Translations under genes and position numbers: made by a program | The notes under the pieces: generated by a model | The model's database searches: none | Seen by the model: the letters and a program-made list of their open reading frames with translations, nothing else | Told to the model about the DNA's origin: nothing | Part shown: in pieces, positions 7,963-32,786 of the stretch | Numbering within the stretch: the first letter of the stretch is position 1 | Layout: each line of letters starts with the position of its first letter | Assembly: GCF_003947455.1 (NCBI RefSeq) | Contig: NZ_QHJH01000073.1 | Coordinates: 1-32,786 of the forward strand | Source of the DNA: Streptomyces sp. WAC 04229 | GTDB taxonomy: Bacteria; Actinomycetota; Actinomycetes; Streptomycetales; Streptomycetaceae | Length of the DNA stretch: 32,786 nt | Direction of reading: 5' to 3'

Positions 7963-8877
7963 TCAGCCCGCCGTCGCCAGGCACTGCCGGACCCGGTGCC
8001 GGGTCAGCTCCCACGCGGCGTCCAGACGCACCGCCCGGGCCCGCGAGGCGTCGTCGGTGAACCGCTGGTGGGCGCGGCGCTCGCGGTAGAGCAGCAGCGT
8101 CAGGTTCACCAGGAACGGCATCATCCCGTCCCGCTCGTCGGCGCGTTCGGCCACCGCCACCTCGATCCGGGCCCGGGCGCCGGGGACGTCCCCGAGCAGC
8201 ATCCAGAGCTGGGCGAGGTCGAGGCAGGGCAGGTACAGGGCGCTGCTCGCCCAGTCGATCAGGACCTGCCGGCCCCGGCTGCGGACCACGTTGGCGAGGA
8301 CCAGGTCGCCGTGGCCGAACTCGCGGGGGACACCGGACAGTTCGAGCAGCCTGAGCAGCGAGGCCCAGTGCGCGTCGTCGAAGACGCCCTGGGCGTGCAC
8401 GCCCTCCAGCATCCCCCGGTAGTCCACCGACCAGCCCTCGGCCAGCGCGGGGTGCCAGTGGCGCAGCCGCTCCACCGCCGCCAGCACCCCGTCCAGGTCC
8501 TCGCGGGAGACGGGCGTGACCGGGAACCGGTCGGGCGCCAGCACCTCCCCGGCGAGCCGCTCCATGACCAGCACGGCGCGCTCCTTGTCGGAGGCGAACC
8601 GCCGGGGCACCGGCACCGGCGGCGCCACGGCGTCGAACAGGTCGTACGTGTCGATCTCCCGCAGGCACTGGCGCCGCCAGTCGGGGGTGCGCACCTTGGC
8701 CAGCGCCTCGACGCCGTCCAGCAAGCCGCCCACCACCAGGGAGGTGCGGCTGCGGTAGACGACCTCGCCGGGGGCGAAGCCGGGGCACACCTCCAGGGCC
8801 AGCCCGAGCAGGTGGCGGTCGTCGGGCGTCAGGTCCCCGGACGCGGCCTTCGGCGCGGTCTCGGAATCGGTCTGCAA
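7963..8877 (-). CDS. hasP: 3-hydroxyasparaginyl phosphotransferase HasP (aminoglycoside phosphotransferase fold)
   Basis: This 304-residue kinase-like phosphotransferase has the aminoglycoside phosphotransferase/choline kinase fold. The catalytic loop reads HGD at 189-191 with Asn196 (FGHGDLVLANVV), and the metal-binding Asp208 lies in VLIDWASS. A probable nucleotide-binding Lys61 occurs in ALAKVRTP. In the CDA pathway the homologue SCO3234 (HasP) phosphorylates the 3-hydroxyl of the hydroxy-Asn residue, which explains phosphorylated CDA variants. Two starts are possible: TTG at 8877, preceded by AAGGAG at 8889-8884, or GTG at 8892, which overlaps the hydrolase stop and adds five residues. 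I chose TTG for its ribosome binding site. It is the last gene of the NRPS operon and ends just before the terminator. Confidence 0.88.
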   Translation of the reverse strand: MQTDSETAPKAASGDLTPDDRHLLGLALEVCPGFAPGEVVYRSRTSLVVGGLLDGVEALAKVRTPDWRRQCLREIDTYDLFDAVAPPVPVPRRFASDKERAVLVMERLAGEVLAPDRFPVTPVSREDLDGVLAAVERLRHWHPALAEGWSVDYRGMLEGVHAQGVFDDAHWASLLRLLELSGVPREFGHGDLVLANVVRSRGRQVLIDWASSALYLPCLDLAQLWMLLGDVPGARARIEVAVAERADERDGMMPFLVNLTLLLYRERRAHQRFTDDASRARAVRLDAAWELTRHRVRQCLATAG

Positions 8878-8888
8878 GGGGTTCTCCT

Positions 8889-9707
8889 TCACCGGCGCAG
8901 GAATTCGACGAGGCTCTTGTTCACCGCGTCCGGTGACTCCAGATAGCCGTAGTGCCCGCAGTCGGGCACCAGCTCGTACTCGGCGCCGGGGATCGCGTCG
9001 GCGACCTCCCGGCCCAGGTGGGGCGGGGCGATCAGGTCGTCCTGGAAGGCGATGACGCGCGTGGCGGCCCGGATGCCGCGGTACGCCTCGCGCCGGTCGG
9101 GCATCATGCCGACCTCGAGCTGGGCCCGGTGCCCCGGCCCGGAGACCCGGGTCAGCTCCAGCACGTCGAGCCAGTCGCGGGCCTGCCGGTCGTTGTCGAG
9201 GGTGCGGGGCGAGAGGTTCTGCATGGCCTGCACGACCGCCTCGTAGGCGGCGGGCAGCTCGACCCCTTGGTCGTACAGTTCCATCTCCGCGCGGCACAGC
9301 GCCTCGCGCAGGGCGTCCGGGCGGGCCCGGGTCGCCATCAGCACCAGCCGGTCCACGAGGTCGGGCCGGGACAGGGCCAGCTCCTGGGCGATGTGGGCGC
9401 CCATGGAGATGCCGGCCACCCGGCAGGGGCCCAGGCGGAGTTCCTCGACGAGGGCCGCGGTGTCGGCGACCAGGTCGTCGATGCCGAAGCCGCCCGGGCA
9501 CTCCTCGCTCGGGGCGATCCCCCGGTTGTCGAAGCTGATCACCCGGTGGCCGGCGGCGACCAGGGCGGGCACCTGGTGCAGGTGCCAGGCCCGGCCGCTG
9601 CCGCCCGAGCCCATCACCAGCAGCACGGCCGGCGCCGAGCCGCCACCTCCCGGCGGGGCGCTGTCGTAGTAGTTGATCCGGATGTCGTTGACGGTGATGA
9701 CAGGCAT
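8889..9707 (-). CDS. Alpha/beta hydrolase, possible editing thioesterase
   Basis: This 272-residue enzyme is an alpha/beta hydrolase. The nucleophile is Ser101 in GISMG, the acid is Asp223 or Asp224 in FQDDLIAPP and the base is His252 in DCGHYGYLE. An oxyanion-hole motif (VMGSGGSG) lies near residue 31. There is no signal peptide, so it should be cytoplasmic. It sits four bases after the NRPS 3 stop and one base overlaps or adjoins each neighbour, so it belongs to the peptide synthetase operon. It matches SCO3233 in position, and related lipopeptide clusters carry a hydrolase at the same place, often called a type II thioesterase that clears misloaded carrier proteins. It is not a classical type II thioesterase by sequence, so the substrate is uncertain. 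Confidence 0.85.
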   Translation of the reverse strand: MPVITVNDIRINYYDSAPPGGGGSAPAVLLVMGSGGSGRAWHLHQVPALVAAGHRVISFDNRGIAPSEECPGGFGIDDLVADTAALVEELRLGPCRVAGISMGAHIAQELALSRPDLVDRLVLMATRARPDALREALCRAEMELYDQGVELPAAYEAVVQAMQNLSPRTLDNDRQARDWLDVLELTRVSGPGHRAQLEVGMMPDRREAYRGIRAATRVIAFQDDLIAPPHLGREVADAIPGAEYELVPDCGHYGYLESPDAVNKSLVEFLRR

Positions 9708-9711
9708 GGCG

Positions 9712-27835
<18,124 letters not shown>

Positions 27836-27839
<4 letters not shown>

Positions 27840-30800
27840 TGCTCAATCTCCCACTCAAACTCAAGGTCGGACTCGAACTCCTCGATCTCGGACTGACTGA
27901 GCGAGTCGAGGGTGACGTCGGACGGCGTCAGGCCGCCCGCGCCGGAACGGCCGGCGTGCTCCACCAGGGCCTCCAGGGCCCGGAACCAGTGCTCGGCCAG
28001 GAGCCGGGCGTCGTGATCGGGGACCAGGCGGCGTGCGTATGTCCATTCCGCGCGCAGTCGGGGGCCGTCCGGTCCCTCGTGCACGACGGCGCTGACCTCC
28101 ACCGCGTGTGCCATCGGCGCCGCCGGTCGCGAGGCGGCCAGTCCACCGCCGGTCACGGCCCACGGCTCCGGGGCGCCGGTGGCCGGGGCGACCCGTCGGC
28201 CCAGATAGTTGAAGCCGAAGTCGGGCTCGGGGAGGCGCGCCAGCCGGGGCCCGGTGGCCGGGTTGAGGTGGCGCAGCAGGCCGAAGCCGATGCCGTCGCC
28301 CGGCACGGCCCGTACCTGCTCCTTGACCTGCTTGAGGCCGTCCCGGAGCGCGTCGCCGTCCCGGTGCAGCCGCGCCCAGTCGGCGACGTCGGGGGCCAGT
28401 CGCACCGGGTGCAGGGCGGTGAACCAGCCCGCCGTGCGGCTGAGTTCGGCGCCGGGCACGGCGTCCTCGTGCCGCCCGTGGCTCTCCAGGTCGACCACGA
28501 CGGGAGCGTCCGGGTCCTCGCCGCGCCCGCGTCGCCACTCGGCGACGGCGAACGCGAAGGCGGTCAGCAGGACGTCGTTCACACCGGCGTTGACACTCCC
28601 CGGCACCTCGGTGAGCAGGGCCGCGGTCGTGTCCGACGGCAGATCGAGGCCGACGCGTCCGGCCTCGCCCTGGACGTCGCGCGCACGGTCCAGCCGCAGC
28701 GCTCCCGCCCCGGCGAGCGTGTGCTCCCAGTGGGCGGTCTCCGCCTCGACCCGGGGGTCGGTGGCGAGCCGTTCCAGCGAGGTGGCCCACTGCCGCCACG
28801 AGGTGCCCACGGGGGCCGGTGCGTCACCCCGGTACGCCGTCGCGAGGTCCGGCACGACGATGCTCCACGTCACCGAGTCGACCACCAAGTGGTGGGCGAC
28901 CAGGACCAGCACGCCGTCCCCGCCGTCCCCGCCGTCCCCGCCGTTCCCGCGGTCCACCAGCACCGCCTGGAGGACTCGGCCCTCGGCGGGCGCGAGGCGG
29001 TCCCGTGCGGCGCGGGCCGCGTCCGTGACCAGGCCGTCGAAGTCGGCGGTGCCGGGCGTCCCGGTGACGACGCGGAGCACGTCGGCGGCCGGCACGCTGC
29101 CCGGAGGGCGCACCTCGGCGCTTCCGTCGGGACGGACCAGCAGCCGCAGCGCGTCATGGTGGTCCAGCACCCTCTGGAGCGCCCCGGCCAGCCGGTCGCC
29201 GTCCACCGCGGGCGGCACGGACACGGCGACCGACTGGTTGAAGTCGTCGCCGCCCAGTCCGAGTTCGGCGACCCGTGCCATCACGGGGGTCAGCGGAACG
29301 GGGCCGTGCGGCGGCACCTCCTCGACCTCCGGCGCGGCGACGCCCTCCCGCTCGGCCAGTGCCGCGGCCAGCTCGGCCGCCGACTGGTACTCGAAGACGT
29401 CGCGGACGGCGAGGGCCAGTCCGGCCGCGCGGGCCCGGCTGACGAGCTGGATGGAGAGGATGCTGTCGCCGCCCAGGTCGAAGAACCCGTCGTCGATGCC
29501 CACCGCGGACAGGCCCAGCACCTCGGCGAAGAGCGTGCACAGCAGCTCCTCGGCGGGGGTGCGGGCGGCCCGCCCGGTGGACGCCGCCGCGTAGTCGGGT
29601 GCGGGCAGCGCCTTGCGGTCCAGCTTGCCGTTGACGGTCAGCGGCAGCGCGTCGAGGACCACGAAGGCCGACGGCACCATGTAGTCGGGCAGCGCCTGGC
29701 GGGCGAAGGCGCGCAGCGCGTCCGGGTCCACCTCGCCGTCCCGGCCCTCGGCGGCCACGACGTAGCCGACGAGCCGCCGGTCGCCGGGCCGGTCCTCGCG
29801 GACGACGACGGCTGCCTGGGCCAGCTCCGGCCGGGTGGACAGCACCGTCTCGATCTCGCCCAGCTCCACTCGGAAACCGCGGATCTTGACCTGGTCGTCC
29901 GCGCGGGCCAGGTACTCGAGTTCGCCCGCCGGGTTGTAGCGGACCAGGTCGCCGGTGCGGTACATCCGCTCGCCGGACCCGCCGTACGGGTCGGCGACGA
30001 ACCGTTCGCAGGTCAGGTCGGAGCGGCCCAGGTAGCCGCGCGCCAGACCGGTCCCGGAGATGAACAGCTCGCCCGGCACCCCGGCGGGCACCGGCTGGAG
30101 GTACTGGTCGAGCACGTACGCCCGGGTGTTCCCCGTCGGACGGCCGACCGGCAGGCTGCCCCGGGCCGCGTACGGCGCCCCGACCTCGTGCTGCGTCACG
30201 CACAGCGTCGTCTCCGTCGGTCCGTACAGGTGGCGCAGCACGGCGCGCGGGGCGTGCTCGAGGACCCGGGCGACCGCCGCCGGGGAGACCACGTCACCGC
30301 CGGTCAGGACCTCCCGCACCCCGGCGAAGCACTCCGGCGCCTCCTCGGCGATGACCCGGAAGAAGCCCGCGGTGAGGTGGATCGCGGTGATGTCGTGGGC
30401 GGCGATCAGGTCGGTGACGGCGGCCGCGTCCAGGTGCCCGGGCGGTGCCACGACGACCGTTCCGCCGGAGATCAGCGGCACCCACATCTCGTAGCAGGAC
30501 ACGTCGAACGCGTGCGGCGCGTGCAGCAGCACCCGCTCGTGCGCCTCCGGCCGCCAGCAGTGGTCGCGGACCAGGTCCACCACCCCGCGATGGGTGACCG
30601 CCACGCCCTTCGGCACCCCGGTGGACCCGGAGGTGTACATGACGTACGCGAGGTCCTGCGGGCGCAGCCCCACGTCCGGTACGCCGTCGGCCGGCCCGGA
30701 CCCGGGCGGGGCGCCGAACTCGTCGACCACCATGACCCGCGCGCCCAGCTCTGAGGCCCGCGCGGCCTCGGCCCGGTCGGCCAGGACGAGCGTCGCCGCG

Positions 30801-32786
30801 GTGTCCGCCACCACGTGCCGCATCCGGTCGAGGGGGTACGTGTCGTGCAGCGGCACGTAGGCGCCGCCCGCCCGGCTGATGGCCAGGGTCGCCACCACAT
30901 GGGCCGGGGACCGCTCCATCAGCATGACCACGGGCGTCCCCGGCCGCACACCCTGCTGCCGCAGCACCCGGGCCAGCCGACCGGCGCGCGCGTCCAGTTC
31001 GGCGTACGACACGGTCGTCCCGCCCTGCACCAGGGCCGGCGCGTCGGGTGTGCGGAGCACCTGCGCCGCGAACAGCTCGGGCAGCGTCGCGTCCAGGGTC
31101 TCCAGCGCGGACCCGGTCCCCTCGCCGAGCAGCCGGTGCCGTTCGGCTCCGCTCAGCACCGGTACGTGGGACAGCCGGACACCGGGATCGGTGACTACCG
31201 CCTCCAGGGTCCGTACGAACCGCTCCACCAGCGACCGCGCCGTCGACCGGTCGAACAGGTCGGTCCGGAAGTCCAGCGCGCCCGTGAGGCCGGCGCTCCG
31301 GCCCTCGCCGTCCCTGGTCTCGGCCAGGGCGAAGGCCAGGTCGACCTTGGCCGCACCGAGCCGGCTGCGCTCCACGCCGACCCGCAGCCCCGGCAGGGCG
31401 AGCGAGCCCTCCGGGTCCGCGTCGGCCGTGCTCAGGATGAGCATGACCTGGAAGAGCGGGTGGTGCGCCAGCGTCCGGACCGGGTTGAGCGCCTCGACCA
31501 GCCGCTCGAAGGGGAGGTCCTGGTGGGCGTAGGCCGCCAGGTCGGTGCGGCGCGTAGTCTCCAGCAGCTCCCGGAAGGTGGGGTTGCCGCTGGTGTCGGT
31601 GCGCAGGACGAGCGTGTTGACGAAGAAGCCGACGAGGTTCTCCGTCGCGCCGTCCGTGCGGCCCGCGACCGGCGTGCCGATCGGGATGTCCTCGCCCGCG
31701 CCCAACCGGGTCAGCAGCGCGGCGAGCGCCGCCTGCACCACCATGAACGTGCTCGAGTGCGTGCTCCTGGCCAGCTCGGTCAGCCGTGCGTACAGGTCCG
31801 CGTCGAGCGAGAACGCGACCCGGTCGCCGTCCTGGTCCGCCACCGCGGGGCGGGGCCGGTCGGTGGGCAGCTCCAACTGCTCGGGCAGCCCGGCCAACCG
31901 CTCCTTCCAGTGGGCGAGCTGACGGCCGGCCGCACTGTCGGCGTCGGCCTCGTCCCCGAGGACCTCACGCTGCCACAGTGCGTAGTCGGCGTACTGGACG
32001 GGCAGCGGCTCCCAGGCCGGCGCGTCGCCCGCACACCGCGCCGTGTACGCGGCGGCGAGGTCCTGCCCCAGCGGCGTGCGGGACCAGGCGTCGGTGGCGA
32101 TGTGGTGGATGAGGAGCAGCAGCACGTGCTCCCGCTCAGAGATCCTGAACAGCGTCGCCCGCACCGGAATGCCCGCCGTGAGGTCGAACGCGTGGTGCAC
32201 GGCTGTGGACAGCCGCGCGTCCAGCTCGCCCTCCTCGGTGTCGACCACGACGAGCGGCAGCAGACCGGGCTCCCACGCCTGAACCACCTGCCGGGGCCCC
32301 TGCTCGTCCTCGGTGTAGGTCGTGCGCAGGCTCTCGTGCCGGGCGAGCAGGTCGTTGATCGCCGCGTGCAGGGCGTCCCGGTCGAGAGTGCCGGTGAGAC
32401 GGAGGGTGGTGGGGATGTTGTACGTCGCCGAGGGCCCTTCGAGCTGGTGCAGGAACCAGAGGCGCTGCTGGGCGTACGACAGCGGAACGCGCTCGGGCCG
32501 CGGCTTCGCCGTCAGCGCGGCGCGCGCACCGTCGGCCTGGTCCAGCGCCCCCGACAGCCCGGCGATCGTCGGCGTCTCGAAGAACTGCCGCACGGACAGC
32601 TCGACGTGCAGTGCGGTGCGGGTGCGGCTGACGAGGCGGGTGGCGAGCAGGGAGTGTCCGCCGAGGTCGAAGAAGTTGTCGTCGATGGTGACGGTGTCGA
32701 CGCCGAGTACTTCGGCGAAGAGGGTGCAGAGGATTTCTTCGCGGGGGGTGCGGGGGGCTCGTCCGGTGGAGGAGGCCGCGTAGGTG
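27836..32786 (-). CDS. cdaPS1: NRPS CdaPS1-like, 3' part: PCP5 and complete module 6 with epimerase
   Basis: The gene enters from the right edge, so its start is outside the window. About 1650 residues are visible. They begin in the linker and carrier protein of the preceding module (LGGHS, about 32650), followed by C6 (HHIATDA), A6 (about 31110-29600), PCP6 (LGGDS) and a terminal epimerase (about 29330-27960). A6 reads DVYHLGLLCK, close to 4-hydroxyphenylglycine codes. The epimerase motif is HHLVVDSVTWS, so residue 6 should be D-Hpg as in CDA. A run of Gly-Gly-Asp repeats, encoded by a 9-bp tandem repeat, lies just before this motif. The last residues, FESDLEFEWEIEQ, form an acidic tail with the rare codons CTT, TTT and ATT and contain the ribosome binding site of NRPS 2. 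S. coelicolor CdaPS1 has six modules, so about four and a half lie beyond the edge. Confidence 0.94.
28913..28948. repeat. 9-bp tandem repeat inside epimerase domain 6
   Basis: Three exact copies of GCCGTCCCC (28913-28921, 28922-28930, 28931-28939) are followed by a one-base variant, GCCGTTCCC (28940-28948). On the coding minus strand they encode the run GNGGDGGDGGDG just before the epimerase HHxxxD motif. Because the unit is 9 bp, gain or loss of copies keeps the frame. Confidence 0.9.

Noticed and set aside
8893..9501. N-terminal extension of hasP over the hydrolase gene
   Set aside because: It is out of frame with the hydrolase and low in information. Starts at 8877 or 8892 fit the overlap and the ribosome binding site.

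Overview
The window carries most of a calcium-dependent lipopeptide antibiotic (CDA-type) gene cluster from a high-GC actinomycete, almost certainly a Streptomyces. GC is very high, codons are strongly C/G-ended, GTG starts and GTGA/TGATG gene overlaps are frequent. The genes match, in type and order, the CDA cluster known from Streptomyces coelicolor. It is not simply that cluster: the fatty-acid epoxidase gene hcmO is a short frameshifted remnant that runs straight into asnO. The block of genes that I recall lying between hcmO and asnO in S. coelicolor is absent.

Layout. Positions 1-171 are a leader that probably holds a promoter. Positions 172-4508 (+) are a fatty-acid operon: ACP, fabF (KAS II), hxcO (acyl oxidase/epoxidase) and fabH (KAS III), which builds and oxidises a short acyl chain on a dedicated ACP. 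Positions 4540-4916 are the broken hcmO. Positions 5010-6011 (+) are asnO (asparagine 3-hydroxylase), followed at 6051-7895 by an ABC exporter. A perfect 18-bp hairpin at 7906-7945 separates these from a convergent minus-strand operon. Read in its own direction from the right edge, that operon is: the 3' end of NRPS 1 (32786-27836), NRPS 2 (27839-16929), NRPS 3 (16929-9712), an alpha/beta hydrolase (9707-8889) and hasP (8877-7963). All its gene junctions overlap or nearly touch.

How the genes work together. Ten-residue specificity codes read by hand from the adenylation domains give Hpg (module 6, epimerised), Asp (7), Gly (8), Asn (9, epimerised), Glu/3-methyl-Glu (10) and Trp (11, followed by a thioesterase). 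This is the C-terminal half of CDA, including the Asp-X-Asp-Gly calcium-binding motif if module 5 is Asp. AsnO supplies 3-hydroxy-Asn for module 9, HasP phosphorylates that residue, and the fab/hxcO genes make the N-terminal acyl group. The hydrolase may be an editing enzyme, and the ABC protein probably exports the product or confers resistance.

The main oddities are the hcmO lesion, a non-canonical residue at the catalytic-base position of HxcO, a nearly identical 282-bp patch shared by NRPS 2 and NRPS 3, a stretch of NRPS 2 with a different codon style that reappears at the right edge, and a 9-bp tandem repeat inside an epimerase domain. I saw no RNA genes, insertion sequences, CRISPR arrays or phage genes.
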